Assembly (NCBI RefSeq): GCF_003429005.1
Contig: NZ_QVQV01000008.1
Span: 310,001-374,000, forward strand
Length of the DNA stretch: 64,000 nucleotides
Reading direction: 5' to 3'
Origin: Paraburkholderia sp. DHOC27
GTDB taxonomy: Bacteria; Pseudomonadota; Gammaproteobacteria; Burkholderiales; Burkholderiaceae
The position numbers and the translations under genes were made by a program. Below are positions 1-8,433 of this stretch, one piece after another. The notes beneath the pieces were generated by a model. The model had not been told where the DNA came from and did no database searches. It saw only the letters and a program-made list of their open reading frames with translations. How positions within the stretch are numbered: position 1 is the stretch's first letter; each line of letters opens with the position of its first letter.

Positions 1-744
1 ACGCGCCAGATATTTGCCCACCGGCGTGGAACCCGTGAAGGTAATCTTGCGCACGCGGCCGTCGTGCAGCCACTCGGCCACGGCCGGCACTGCATTCTCA
101 CGTGACGAGGCCACCAGATTCAGCGCCCCGGCCGGCACGCCCGCTTCGTGCGCGAGCATCACGAGTGCGAGCGCGGTAAGCGGCGTGTCCTCCGCCGGTT
201 TGCCCACCACCGTACAACCTGCCGCCAGCGCGGGTGCGATCTTGCGCGCAATCATCGCGAGTGGAAAATTCCACGGCGTGATGGCGGCCACCACGCCCAC
301 CGGCTCCTTGATGGCGCTCATCCGTTTGCCGCGCTGCTGCTGCGGAATCACGTCGCCATAGATGTGCGCCGCTTCGTCCGCAAACCACGACACATACGAT
401 GCGCCATACAGCACTTCGCCGCGCCCTTCCGCGAACGGCTTGCCCTGTTCGAGCGAGATCAGACGGCCGAGCACATCCGCGTTTTCCAGCAGCAGCGCAT
501 GCCAGCGATGCAGCACCGCCGCGCGCTCGTTTGGCAACGCATCGCGCCATGCGGGAAAGGCGCGGGCCGCGGCATCGGTTGCCGCGCGTGCCTCGGCCTC
601 GCCGCCGTCCGCGATGGTAGCGATCACCTCGCCGGTGGCCGGATTTGTCACGTCGAAGCGCTTGCCGCTCGTCGAAGCCGTCCACTTGCCGTCGATAAAG
701 TGTTCGGTGCGGATCAGTTCGCTCAGCTCGAATTGCTTTGCCAT
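1..744 (-). CDS. NAD(P)-dependent aldehyde dehydrogenase, succinate-semialdehyde dehydrogenase type (3' end outside window)
   Basis: The first 248 residues are visible; the rest lies beyond position 1. The protein opens MAKQFELSELIRTEHFIDGK and carries aldehyde dehydrogenase landmarks: NPATGEVIATI, the cofactor-binding stretch TPWNFPLAMIARKIAPALAAG, GKPAEDTPLTAL, and FTGSTPVGK near the window edge. The catalytic cysteine and glutamate lie outside. The N-terminal pattern is most like GabD-type succinate-semialdehyde dehydrogenases, which oxidise the semialdehyde to succinate in the cytoplasm, but related semialdehydes cannot be excluded. The ATG is at 742-744 with a weak purine-rich site GGAGTAG upstream. 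It reads in the same direction as the tartrate dehydrogenase gene that ends 25 bp upstream, so the two are probably co-transcribed. Confidence 0.88.
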   Translation of the reverse strand, partial: MAKQFELSELIRTEHFIDGKWTASTSGKRFDVTNPATGEVIATIADGGEAEARAATDAAARAFPAWRDALPNERAAVLHRWHALLLENADVLGRLISLEQGKPFAEGRGEVLYGASYVSWFADEAAHIYGDVIPQQQRGKRMSAIKEPVGVVAAITPWNFPLAMIARKIAPALAAGCTVVGKPAEDTPLTALALVMLAHEAGVPAGALNLVASSRENAVPAVAEWLHDGRVRKITFTGSTPVGKYLAR

Positions 745-769
745 CGTCTACTCCTTGTCTACGCGTTGC

Positions 770-1852
770 TCAGGCGAGCCGTTCAGCGATCGCCTTGCCG
801 ACTTCCGTGGTGTTCGCCCGTCCACCGAGGTCGCCGGTGTGCGGACCGTCCTTGAGCACGCCCTCGATTGCGGCAAGCATCGCGTCGTGCGCTTCCCGTT
901 CGACGCCTGCGCCATTGCCAAGGAAGTCGAGCATCATCGCGGCCGACCAGACCATCGCAATCGGATTGGCGATGTTCTTGCCGAAAATGTCCGGTGCCGA
1001 ACCGTGCACCGGTTCGAACAACGGAGGGAACCGGCGATCCGGATTCAGGTTGGCCGAGGGCGCGAGGCCGATCGTGCCCGTGCAGGCGGGGCCGAGATCG
1101 GACAGGATGTCGCCGAACAGATTGGTGGCCACGACCACGTCGAAGCGATCCGGATTCAGCACGAAACGCGCGCAGAGAATGTCGATGTGCTGCTTGTCCC
1201 ATGTCACGTCCGGATACTGCTCGGCAATGCCGGCCGCGCATTTGTCCCACCAGGGCATGCTGATTGCGATGCCATTGCTCTTGGTCGCCACGGTGATTTT
1301 CTTGCGCTCGCGACGCTGCGCGAGATCGAACGCGAACTTCAGCACGCGCTCGCTGCCGTGCCGTGTGAACACCGATTCCTGCAGGACGAATTCGCGCTCC
1401 GTGCCTTCGAACATCACGCCGCCCACCGACGAATATTCGCCTTCGGTGTTCTCGCGTACGATCCAGAAATCGATGTCACCCGCCTTGCGTCCGGCAAGTG
1501 GCGAAGGCACGCCGGCAAAGAGCCGCGCGGGACGCAGATTGATGTACTGATCGAACTCGCGCCGGAACTTGAGGAGCGAGCCCCACAGCGAAATATGGTC
1601 GGGCACGCTGGCGGGCCAGCCAACCGCGCCGAACAGGATCGCATCCCTGGCTTGCAACTGCGCCTTCCAGTCGTCCGGCATCATCTGGCCGTGCTGGGCG
1701 TAGTAATCGCAGCTTGCCCATTCGATATGCTCGAGTTCCAGCGCGATACCGAAACGCTTGCTGACCGCTTCAAGTGCACGCACGCCCTCGGGCATCACTT
1801 CCTTGCCTATGCCGTCTCCGGGAATCACGGCAATACGGTAAGGCTTGTTCAT
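770..1852 (-). CDS. Tartrate dehydrogenase / D-malate dehydrogenase (isopropylmalate dehydrogenase superfamily)
   Basis: A 360-residue cytoplasmic NAD-dependent beta-hydroxyacid oxidative decarboxylase. It shows IPGDGIGKEV near the N-terminus, WIVRENTEGEYSSVGG around residue 140, ATKSNGI, DILCARFVLNPD, NLFGDILSDL and HGSAPDIFGKNIANP, all landmarks of the family. The segment ILFGAVGWPASVPDHISLWG is typical of the tartrate/D-malate branch (TtuC, DmlA) and not of LeuB. I chose the ATG at 1850-1852 (MNKPYRIAV) because GAGGAG lies 6 nt upstream; the open frame runs further to 1957 without a ribosome site. Its product would feed pyruvate or oxaloacetate-level metabolism. It lies directly upstream of the semialdehyde dehydrogenase gene. 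The exact substrate (tartrate, D-malate or a 3-alkylmalate) is inferred. Confidence 0.88.
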   Translation of the reverse strand: MNKPYRIAVIPGDGIGKEVMPEGVRALEAVSKRFGIALELEHIEWASCDYYAQHGQMMPDDWKAQLQARDAILFGAVGWPASVPDHISLWGSLLKFRREFDQYINLRPARLFAGVPSPLAGRKAGDIDFWIVRENTEGEYSSVGGVMFEGTEREFVLQESVFTRHGSERVLKFAFDLAQRRERKKITVATKSNGIAISMPWWDKCAAGIAEQYPDVTWDKQHIDILCARFVLNPDRFDVVVATNLFGDILSDLGPACTGTIGLAPSANLNPDRRFPPLFEPVHGSAPDIFGKNIANPIAMVWSAAMMLDFLGNGAGVEREAHDAMLAAIEGVLKDGPHTGDLGGRANTTEVGKAIAERLA

Positions 1853-2192
1853 GCATTTCTCCTCGACAGATAACTCACGCGTTTCCAATGGCTCATTGCA
1901 CGACCCGGCGGACTTCGCAAAGATCGTCTCCCCCATGAAGGAGACATGAGCGGCCATTCTCGCTCCAATGCGAAGTTCGTGCTGAAAACGGTGCTTTGGG
2001 ATGCGTTGTGGGGACTATGGACGCGCGGCGTAGATACCGCGTGAGCGATGCAGAGCGGCGTTACGCGAGGCAGAAACGGCGCTCGCGCGGCTACTTTCCG
2101 TCAGAAAGAAAAGTACGATCCGCGCGAGGCTTAATGAGGAGCTGCTGAAAAAACGCAGCCGGAAGATCAGGTGCGAGCGTCAGGTGCGAGCG
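1853..2192. other. Intergenic region with a 13-bp tandem repeat at one end
   Basis: This 340-bp gap separates the tartrate dehydrogenase start from the end of the next minus-strand gene, so it must hold the dehydrogenase promoter. I could not identify clear -35/-10 boxes. The right end enters a 13-bp tandem repeat (listed separately). No open frame here looks coding. Confidence 0.5.
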
Positions 2193-2206
2193 TCAGGTGC
2201 GAGTGG
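2168..2206. repeat. Three-copy 13-bp tandem repeat over the stop codon of the cupin-like gene
   Basis: The unit CAGGTGCGAGCGT occurs at 2168-2180 and 2181-2193, and a third copy (2194-2206) differs at the end. On the minus strand each unit contains CACCTGA, so the repeat copies the stop codon context. The functional stop is at 2193-2195. Because 13 is not a multiple of three, the extra stops fall in different frames. Confidence 0.85.
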
Positions 2207-2846
2207 CGATGGGCGCTTCGAGAAGGCAACCGAACTCGCTGGCGAATTCAACAGAAACACGCGCATGCACGGCGCCCTGTTTGTCGAAGAAGCGCTGCGA
2301 ACCTTGCAGCGTAAATACGCCGTCGTGCCAGATGCCCGGATGGATATACAACCCTTGCTTGCCGTCGAAACGGAAACAGACGAACTTCTCCGGCGTGATG
2401 TCGTCACCCGGCAACGCCAACGGCACGTAGAACGGTTGATGGTCGAGCGGGAAGAAAAGTTGGCCGCCATCCGGATGATAGTTCGCGTGCCACAGCAGCA
2501 TGCGCTCCGGCATGTGGACGTGGTCGTCGCGAGCCGCTTCGGGCGCCGTTGCGTAAGCCAGCACATAGTGACCGCCCACCGCTTCGTTGCTGCCGTAGAG
2601 AATGTCGCCGCGCCATTCGCTCAGGAAAATGCCCTCGGTGGTGCCGCCCTGATCGCCGGTGCCGGCGTCGATGGGGCGGCTTCCGCGCGCGGGCCACTGC
2701 ACGATTTCGATGGGACACTCGCTCGGGTCGGCGACCAGTTTGCCGTAGCCTTCGAGCGTGGCGGGAGTGGCGTCGACCACCGGCATCGGCACGCGTCGCA
2801 GGCCGGCGGGGAGGTCGGGATTGAGGTAATCGATCGGTTCGGACAT
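2193..2846 (-). CDS. Cupin-fold protein resembling ureidoglycolate lyase/hydrolase
   Basis: A 217-residue soluble protein, starting MSEPIDYLNPDLPAG. The C-terminal half contains HMPERMLLWHANYHPDGGQ, PFYVPLALPGDDITPE and GKQGLYIHPGIWHDGVF. This is the arrangement seen in the AllA/ureidoglycolate family, where a flexible loop is followed by a G-x-x-x-H-x-G-x-W-H strand. It is longer than typical AllA (about 165 residues), so it belongs to a longer branch or a related family and its substrate is uncertain. No allantoin or purine genes are nearby. The next genes upstream encode a molybdenum aldehyde oxidoreductase on the opposite strand, transcribed away from it. Family-level assignment is moderate; function is not established. 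Confidence 0.65.
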   Translation of the reverse strand: MSEPIDYLNPDLPAGLRRVPMPVVDATPATLEGYGKLVADPSECPIEIVQWPARGSRPIDAGTGDQGGTTEGIFLSEWRGDILYGSNEAVGGHYVLAYATAPEAARDDHVHMPERMLLWHANYHPDGGQLFFPLDHQPFYVPLALPGDDITPEKFVCFRFDGKQGLYIHPGIWHDGVFTLQGSQRFFDKQGAVHARVSVEFASEFGCLLEAPIATRT

Positions 2847-2957
2847 GCGGGCAGTTTACACGAGTCGCGTGACACGTCCATGTCATATGAAAGCCGTGTG
2901 ACAGGCCACGCGGAGCCGTCGCGAATCGTTAGCAAGCCACTGTTTGAGCCATCGCTT

Positions 2958-3005
2958 GCGTCACCGATAGCGTCACTGATTGCGTCACTGATTGCTTCAC
3001 CGTCT
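2958..3005. repeat. 12-bp tandem repeat array, four imperfect units
   Basis: Units GCGTCACCGATA, GCGTCACTGATT, GCGTCACTGATT and GCTTCACCGTCT follow each other without gaps. The middle two are identical. The array lies about 410 bp upstream of paoA and 110 bp upstream of the divergent cupin-like gene. Confidence 0.8.
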
Positions 3006-3020
3006 ACGCCGCGATGAGCT

Positions 3021-3042
3021 GCCTGACAGGCAACTGTCAGGC
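3021..3042. promoter_or_regulatory. Perfect 9-bp inverted repeat, candidate operator
   Basis: GCCTGACAG and CTGTCAGGC are separated by GCAA. There is no T-tract, and the site lies between divergent genes, so an operator is more likely than a terminator. The binding regulator is unknown; no regulator gene is adjacent. Confidence 0.4.
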
Positions 3043-3419
3043 GAGTGACTCATGCAAATGCATAGGCATCCTGATCGACTTTTACACGCCCCGCTCCATT
3101 GCGATTGTTCGCCCTGATCTGCTGTAACGCACAACACAGTGTTTCGTTTCCGACCCAGCAAAAGGCGCATGATCGCGATCTACACTCCATGTGGTTAAGC
3201 GCTTCAAAGAATCGGACAGAATCAAAACGCGATCAACCGCTTATGCCGTGGCTACGCGGTGTTTGCCACACGCCAGCTCGCGTTGCATCGCGGCACTGAA
3301 ATTGCTGAAGTTGCTTGTCTAGAGTGTCTAAAGCGCGCCTTCACGCATCCGAGGCTCCGATCCGGCTCCTCCGCGTGTCACAGGATTGCATCGACCTTTC
3401 ATGGAGCAAACAGAACGTT

Positions 3420-4124
3420 ATGTCCACGAATCGCGTCCCCCCGGGCTCGGACGATGAGCCCACACCCAACCAGCCGTCACGTCGACGTTTTCTTCAATCC
3501 GCTGCCGCCGTGGCTGCTGTGGGCGCCGCGCCTCATTTACCGGCCCAGGCGCAGACCCAGCCCGCCGCGCCCGCGTCCGCTGAAACGCGCGCGCCTGAGC
3601 CGCCGAGGCCCGTCACGCTGAACGTCAACGGCCGCGCCTACACGCTGCAACTGGAGCCGCGCGTCACGCTGCTGGATGCCTTGCGCGAATACGCCGGCCT
3701 GATGGGCACCAAGAAAGGCTGCGACCGCGGCCAGTGCGGCGCCTGCACCGTGATGGTGGACGGCCGGCGCATCAACTCGTGTCTGACGCTCGCCGTCATG
3801 CACGATGGCGAAACCATCACCACAGTCGAGGGTCTCGCGAGCAATGGCGTGCTCAGTCCGATGCAACGCGCGTTCATCGAGCATGACGCCTTTCAGTGCG
3901 GGTACTGTACGCCGGGGCAACTGTGTTCGGCCACGGCCTTGCTGAGCGAATTCGGCAACGGCACCGCCAGCACCGTGACTGCCGATGTGCGCAGCCGCCC
4001 CACCCAACTCTCCGACGACGAAATCCGCGAGCGCATGAGCGGCAACATCTGCCGCTGTGGAGCGTATGCGAACATCGTCGCCGCGGTGCGTGCCGTGCAT
4101 GACGGCAACACCGGCAACGCCTGA
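3420..4124 (+). CDS. paoA: Periplasmic aldehyde oxidoreductase, [2Fe-2S] subunit (PaoA/YagT type)
   Basis: A 234-residue small subunit of a xanthine-oxidase-family enzyme that oxidises aldehydes to acids in the periplasm. A twin-arginine signal is visible (SRRRFLQSAAAVAAVGAA, about residues 20-37), so the folded, cofactor-loaded complex is exported by Tat. Residues for the first iron-sulfur cluster sit in GCDRGQCGACTV, with a fourth cysteine in NSCLTL. Those for the second are in CGYCTPGQ and ICRCGAY. I chose the ATG at 3420 (MSTNRVPPG); the open frame extends to 3315 but that extension would bury the Tat signal. The FAD subunit gene follows after 11 bp with AGGAG overlapping this stop, indicating an operon. 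Confidence 0.92.
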   Translation: MSTNRVPPGSDDEPTPNQPSRRRFLQSAAAVAAVGAAPHLPAQAQTQPAAPASAETRAPEPPRPVTLNVNGRAYTLQLEPRVTLLDALREYAGLMGTKKGCDRGQCGACTVMVDGRRINSCLTLAVMHDGETITTVEGLASNGVLSPMQRAFIEHDAFQCGYCTPGQLCSATALLSEFGNGTASTVTADVRSRPTQLSDDEIRERMSGNICRCGAYANIVAAVRAVHDGNTGNA

Positions 4125-4135
4125 GGAGAATCGAC

Positions 4136-5137
4136 ATGGATGCGATCTCCTACGAGCGGGCGGTGGATATCAGCAGCGCGTTGCGCGCCGCGCAGCAGCC
4201 TGGCGCGATGTTCATTGGCGGCGGCACCAATCTGCTGGATCTGATGAAGGGCGGCGTAGAGCAGCCCGTCCACCTCGTCGATATCACGCGTCTACGCGGA
4301 CTCGACACCATCGGCACGCTGCCCGATGGCGGGCTGCGCATCGGCGCGCTGGTGCGCAACAGCGACGCCGCCAATCACGCGCTGGTGCGCGCGCAGTATC
4401 CGTTGCTTTCGCAGGCGTTTTTGTCGGGCGCCTCGCCGCAGTTGCGCAATATGGCCACCGTGGGCGGCAATCTGATGCAGCGCACCCGCTGCGGCTACTT
4501 CTACGACACCGCCTTCACGCAATGCAACAAGCGTCAGCCGGGAAGCGGCTGCGCGTCGATTGAAGGACAGAACCGCACGCATGCCATCCTCGGCGCCAGT
4601 TCGCAATGCGTGGCCGTGAACCCGTCGGACATGAGCGTGGCGCTGGCCGCGCTCGATGCCGTGGTGCGCGTGAGCAGTCTGCGTGGCGAACGCACGATCC
4701 CGATTGGCGAATTTCACCGCCTGCCTGCCGAGCGTCCGGAAGTGGATACGACACTGCAACCCGGCGAACTGATCACCGCCGTCGATCTGCCGCCGCCGCT
4801 TTTCGCAGACCACTCTCACTACCTGAAAGTGCGGGACCGTGCGAGCTACGCGTTCGCGCTCGTCTCGGTAGCGGCCGCGCTGCAAATGGACGGCAACACG
4901 GTGCAGACGGTGCATATCGCGCTAGGCGGCGTGGCTCACAAACCGTGGCGCGCGGATATTGCCGAGCAGATGCTAACCGGCCAGCCGCTTGCCGACGCAC
5001 GGCTGCGCGATGCCGCCGCAGCCGCGATGGGCGGTGCGCAGCCGCTGAGCGGCAACCGCTTCAAGGTGCAACTGGCGCAGCGTTCGATTGTGCGCGCCGT
5101 CAATCAGGCCGCTGGCCGGACAGGAGGTGTCGCATGA
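4136..5137 (+). CDS. paoB: Aldehyde oxidoreductase, FAD-binding subunit with extra [4Fe-4S] site (PaoB/YagS type)
   Basis: A 333-residue medium subunit that passes electrons from the molybdenum centre to FAD. FAD-binding motifs are FIGGGTNLLDLMKGG near residue 27 and QLRNMATVGGNLMQRTRC near residue 103. The segment QRTRCGYFYDTAFTQCNKRQPGSGCAS carries the extra cysteines known in E. coli PaoB to bind an additional [4Fe-4S] cluster, placing this in the PaoABC branch and not in ordinary xanthine dehydrogenases. The subunit has no signal of its own, consistent with export in complex with the Tat-tagged small subunit. Its stop overlaps the start of the next gene (ATGA at 5134-5137), which implies translational coupling. 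Confidence 0.93.
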   Translation: MDAISYERAVDISSALRAAQQPGAMFIGGGTNLLDLMKGGVEQPVHLVDITRLRGLDTIGTLPDGGLRIGALVRNSDAANHALVRAQYPLLSQAFLSGASPQLRNMATVGGNLMQRTRCGYFYDTAFTQCNKRQPGSGCASIEGQNRTHAILGASSQCVAVNPSDMSVALAALDAVVRVSSLRGERTIPIGEFHRLPAERPEVDTTLQPGELITAVDLPPPLFADHSHYLKVRDRASYAFALVSVAAALQMDGNTVQTVHIALGGVAHKPWRADIAEQMLTGQPLADARLRDAAAAAMGGAQPLSGNRFKVQLAQRSIVRAVNQAAGRTGGVA

Positions 5138-7368
5138 GCACGAATGCCCCACTGATCGGTCAGCCGATGGACCGCACCGATGGCGTGTTGAAAGTGACCG
5201 GCCAGGCCCGCTACGCCGCGGAGTTTCCCGAAGCGCGTCTGGCGCATGCAGTCATGGTGACGAGCCCAATTTCGAGCGGCAGCATCGTCTCGATCGACGC
5301 GAGCCGCGCACAGGCGTTGCCGGGCGTGCTGCTGGTGATGACGTATCAAAACGCGCTGCGCCTGCCCAACGGCGGGCATCCGCCGCTCGCGCCGCCGGCC
5401 GGCCGGCATCTCTCGCTGCTACAGGATAACCAGATTCACTACAGCAACGAGCCGGTTGCCGTGGTGGTCGCGGATACCCTCGAACACGCCACCGACGCCG
5501 CGCAGCAACTGCGTATTGCGTACCAGAGCACGCCCGGCGCGCACGACTTCACGAGCGCGAAGGCCAAGGCACATGCGCCCGTCAGTCCTCAGGGCCGTCA
5601 GACCGACACGCAGCGCGGCGACGTCGCGGCCGGCCTCGTCAACGGCGCGGTGCATATCGACGCCGTCTATACGACGCCGGTCGAACATCACAATCCCATG
5701 GAACCGCACGCCACCATGGCGTATTGGGACGGCCCGCAACTCACGCTGCACGATTCCACGCAAGGCGTGAGCGGGACCCGCACCGCCGTGGCGAAAACGC
5801 TCGGCGTGCCGCCCGAAGACGTGCACGTGATCTCACCGTTTCTCGGCGGCGGCTTCGGCGGCAAAGGCTCGTCGTGGTCGCACGTGGTGTTGTGCGCGAT
5901 GGCCGCAAAGCAGACCGGGCGCCCGGTGCGCCTCGTGCTGACGCGTCCGCAGATGTTCGGCTCGGTCGGGGCGCGCCCGCGCACCGAGCAGCATCTGGTG
6001 CTCGCCGCGCATCGCGACGGCACGCTCACGGCGATGCAGCACGACAGCATCTCCAACACCTCGATGATCGAGGACTGGACCGAGACCTGCTGCATGGTCA
6101 CGCGCATGATGTACGCCGTGCCGAACCAGTTGACTACGCACCGTCTTGTGCAGTTGAACCTGGGCACGCCCACGTTCATGCGCGCGCCTGGTGAGACGAC
6201 TGGTTCGTTTGCGCTCGAATCCGCGATGGACGAACTGGCGTGGTCGCTGAAAATGGACCCCATTGCGCTGCGGCTGAAGAACTACGCCGAAGTCGATCCG
6301 CAGGAGAACAAGCCGTTTTCGAGCAAGGCGCTGCGCCAGTGCTACGCCATAGGCGCGGAGCAGTTCGGCTGGTCGCGGCGCACCGCAAGACCGCGTTCGA
6401 TGCGCTCCGGCAACACCCTGATCGGCCTCGGCATGGCGAGCGCCACTTACCCCGCCAACCGCAGCCCGGCTGGTGCGGTGGCGCGCATCCTGCCAGACGG
6501 CACCGCCCAGGTCGGCTCCGGCACGCAGGATCTCGGCACCGGCACCTACACTGTGATGACCCAGGTGTGCGCCGACGCGCTCGGTTTTCCGCCCGACAAG
6601 ATTCACTTCACGCTCGGCGATTCGAGTCTGCCGCCGGCGCCGGGCTCGGGCGGCTCGCAATCGGCCGCGAGTGTGTCGCCGGCGGTCCACGACGCCTGCA
6701 TGCAGGCACGCAATCAGTTGATCGCGCTTGCACTCGCCGACAATGCCTCGCCCGTGCACGGCGTGGACGTGGCCGATGTCAGCGTGGAGAACGGCTGGGT
6801 GGTGAGCATCTCGAATCCGTCGTTGCGTGATCCTGCCGGCGCGATCCTGGCGCGTGCCGGCGGGCGGCCCATCGAGGCCGTTGCGAGCGTGAAGCCCGGT
6901 GAGGAGCGCAGCGAGTTCTCGATGCATTCGTTCGGCGCGGTGTTCGCCGAAGTGCATGTGGATGCCGACCTCGGCACGATCCGGGTGCCGCGCATCGTGG
7001 GCGTGTACGACGTCGGGCGCGTCCTCAACGAGAAAACCGCGCGCAGCCAGATGATGGGCGGCATGGTGTGGGGCATCAGCGCCGCGTTCGAGGAGGACAC
7101 CTTGCTCGACGAACGCTATGGCCGTTTCGTCAACATGAACCTGGCCGAGTATCACGTGCCGGTGAATGCGGATATCGGCACGCTGGAGGTCAGCTTCATC
7201 AACGAGCCGGACCCGCACATCAATTCGCTCGGCGTGCGCGGCATTGGCGAGATTGGGCTGACCGGCGTGGTGGCGGCGCTGGCCAACGCGGTTTATCACG
7301 CAACCGGCGTGCGGGTGCGCGATCTGCCCATTACGCTCGACAAGGTGTTAATGCCGACGCGCGTTTGA
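5134..7368 (+). CDS. paoC: Aldehyde oxidoreductase, molybdenum cofactor-binding subunit (PaoC/YagR type)
   Basis: A 744-residue catalytic subunit that binds the molybdopterin cofactor. Landmarks are GQPMDRTDGVLKVTGQARYA at the N-terminus, FLGGGFGGKGSSWSH around residue 238, MRAPGETTGSFALESAMDEL around residue 350, GSGTQDLGTGTYTV around residue 465, and GVRGIGEIGLTGVV near the end. The last contains the glutamate that acts as base in this family. The ATG at 5134 follows AGGAGGT by 6 nt and overlaps the paoB stop. An open frame runs upstream to 4606 but overlaps paoB entirely and is not coding. The likely substrates are aromatic or aliphatic aldehydes, by analogy with E. coli PaoABC. Confidence 0.93.
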   Translation: MSTNAPLIGQPMDRTDGVLKVTGQARYAAEFPEARLAHAVMVTSPISSGSIVSIDASRAQALPGVLLVMTYQNALRLPNGGHPPLAPPAGRHLSLLQDNQIHYSNEPVAVVVADTLEHATDAAQQLRIAYQSTPGAHDFTSAKAKAHAPVSPQGRQTDTQRGDVAAGLVNGAVHIDAVYTTPVEHHNPMEPHATMAYWDGPQLTLHDSTQGVSGTRTAVAKTLGVPPEDVHVISPFLGGGFGGKGSSWSHVVLCAMAAKQTGRPVRLVLTRPQMFGSVGARPRTEQHLVLAAHRDGTLTAMQHDSISNTSMIEDWTETCCMVTRMMYAVPNQLTTHRLVQLNLGTPTFMRAPGETTGSFALESAMDELAWSLKMDPIALRLKNYAEVDPQENKPFSSKALRQCYAIGAEQFGWSRRTARPRSMRSGNTLIGLGMASATYPANRSPAGAVARILPDGTAQVGSGTQDLGTGTYTVMTQVCADALGFPPDKIHFTLGDSSLPPAPGSGGSQSAASVSPAVHDACMQARNQLIALALADNASPVHGVDVADVSVENGWVVSISNPSLRDPAGAILARAGGRPIEAVASVKPGEERSEFSMHSFGAVFAEVHVDADLGTIRVPRIVGVYDVGRVLNEKTARSQMMGGMVWGISAAFEEDTLLDERYGRFVNMNLAEYHVPVNADIGTLEVSFINEPDPHINSLGVRGIGEIGLTGVVAALANAVYHATGVRVRDLPITLDKVLMPTRV

Positions 7369-7516
7369 GTCTGGGGCACAGGCTGCGCGCGTTGCAGCTG
7401 GGGTTGCGGGGTTGGCGTTGCGTGGTCAGCGTTTCCGGGCGAGCGAATTCTTCCTGCTTGCATCGAACGGGCGTTGCGCCGCACAATCGGCGCTATCCCC
7501 CTTCCAGGTGCCTGTC

Positions 7517-8104
7517 ATGGCCTATGCTTCGCTCGCCACGGGCGTGCTGCTCGCCGCCGGCTACGGGTCGCGCTTCGACCCTGACGGCCTGCACAACAAG
7601 CTCCTCGCGCGCATGCCGGACGGCAACGTGGTGGCGCACGAGGCCGCGCATCGGCTGTTGCTGGTGGTGTCGCGGGTGCTGGCGGTGGTGAGGCCGGGCT
7701 CGGAAGCGCTGGCCCGCATGCTCAACGACGCCGGTTGTGACGTGGTGTTTTCCGTCGATGCCGAGCGCGGCATGGGCGCGAGTCTCGCCGCCGGCATCGA
7801 GGCAAGTGCCGACGCCGAAGGCTGGGTGGTGGCGCTCGCCGACATGCCGCGCATTGCCGTGCCCACCGTGGAAGCGGTGGCGCACACGCTCGACGGCGGT
7901 GCTTCGATCGTGGTGCCGTTCTATCGCGGCCAGCGCGGGCATCCGGTCGGCTTCGGCCCCGAGCATCGCGATGCGCTGATGGCGCTGGACGGCGACACGG
8001 GCGCCCGCGCGCTGCTGAGCGAATTCGCAGTCACGCGCATCGACGTCGACGATCCCGGCATCCTGCGCGATGTCGATACGCCCGAGGATTTGCAGCAAAC
8101 GTGA
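7517..8104 (+). CDS. mocA: MobA/MocA-like nucleotidyltransferase for molybdenum cofactor
   Basis: A 195-residue cytoplasmic GT-A-fold NTP transferase. It begins MAYASLATGVLLAAGYGSRF, a nucleotide-binding motif of the LAAGxGxRF type, and later has MGASLAAGIEAS, VALADMPRIAVPTVEAV and GQRGHPVGFGPEHRDAL, all typical of MocA. MocA adds CMP to molybdopterin, giving the cytosine dinucleotide form used by PaoABC-type enzymes. It follows paoC after 148 bp on the same strand, which supports a role in maturing that enzyme. E. coli paoABC is followed by an XdhC-like chaperone (paoD); no such gene is seen here. The ATG at 7517 was chosen because the nucleotide-binding motif follows directly. Confidence 0.85.
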   Translation: MAYASLATGVLLAAGYGSRFDPDGLHNKLLARMPDGNVVAHEAAHRLLLVVSRVLAVVRPGSEALARMLNDAGCDVVFSVDAERGMGASLAAGIEASADAEGWVVALADMPRIAVPTVEAVAHTLDGGASIVVPFYRGQRGHPVGFGPEHRDALMALDGDTGARALLSEFAVTRIDVDDPGILRDVDTPEDLQQT

Positions 8105-8433
8105 GTGGACCGCGCGGCGGTTGCGCGTCGTCTGTTTGCCGAAAGCGTTCGCCCTCCGTGTGGCCGACGCGCGTTCCTTCAGACGCCCCCACAGCCAAGC
8201 CGACGCAGCAACGCGACGCCAACAACGGTGAGCCATTACAGGAGCGAACCGCGGCCCGAAGGTGAGCGAATGCAGGAGCACCAGATTCGGGCATACCCCT
8301 TGCTGCGATGCAAAAGCGTTACGCAATCTGCAGAAATACCGTCTAAGCTGAGGTGACGCCGACTTGAAACGCCTGAGCGCCGGTCGGCCCTGCACATGCA
8401 CGCGTTTGCATGCGCCACCCAACCGCCATCTCC
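8105..8433. other. Intergenic, no recognised gene
   Basis: A 329-bp stretch between mocA and the PIG-L gene, both on the plus strand. Open frames in it lack ribosome sites and family features. I see no clear terminator or promoter. Confidence 0.4.

Larger units (their letters stand above)
2847..3419. other. Divergent intergenic region upstream of the pao operon, with tandem and inverted repeats
   Basis: A 573-bp region between divergently transcribed genes, expected to hold promoters for both. It contains an imperfect 12-bp tandem array at 2958-3005 (core GCGTCACTGATT) and a perfect inverted repeat GCCTGACAG-gcaa-CTGTCAGGC at 3021-3042. Both are possible regulator sites. No gene was recognised. 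Confidence 0.6.
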
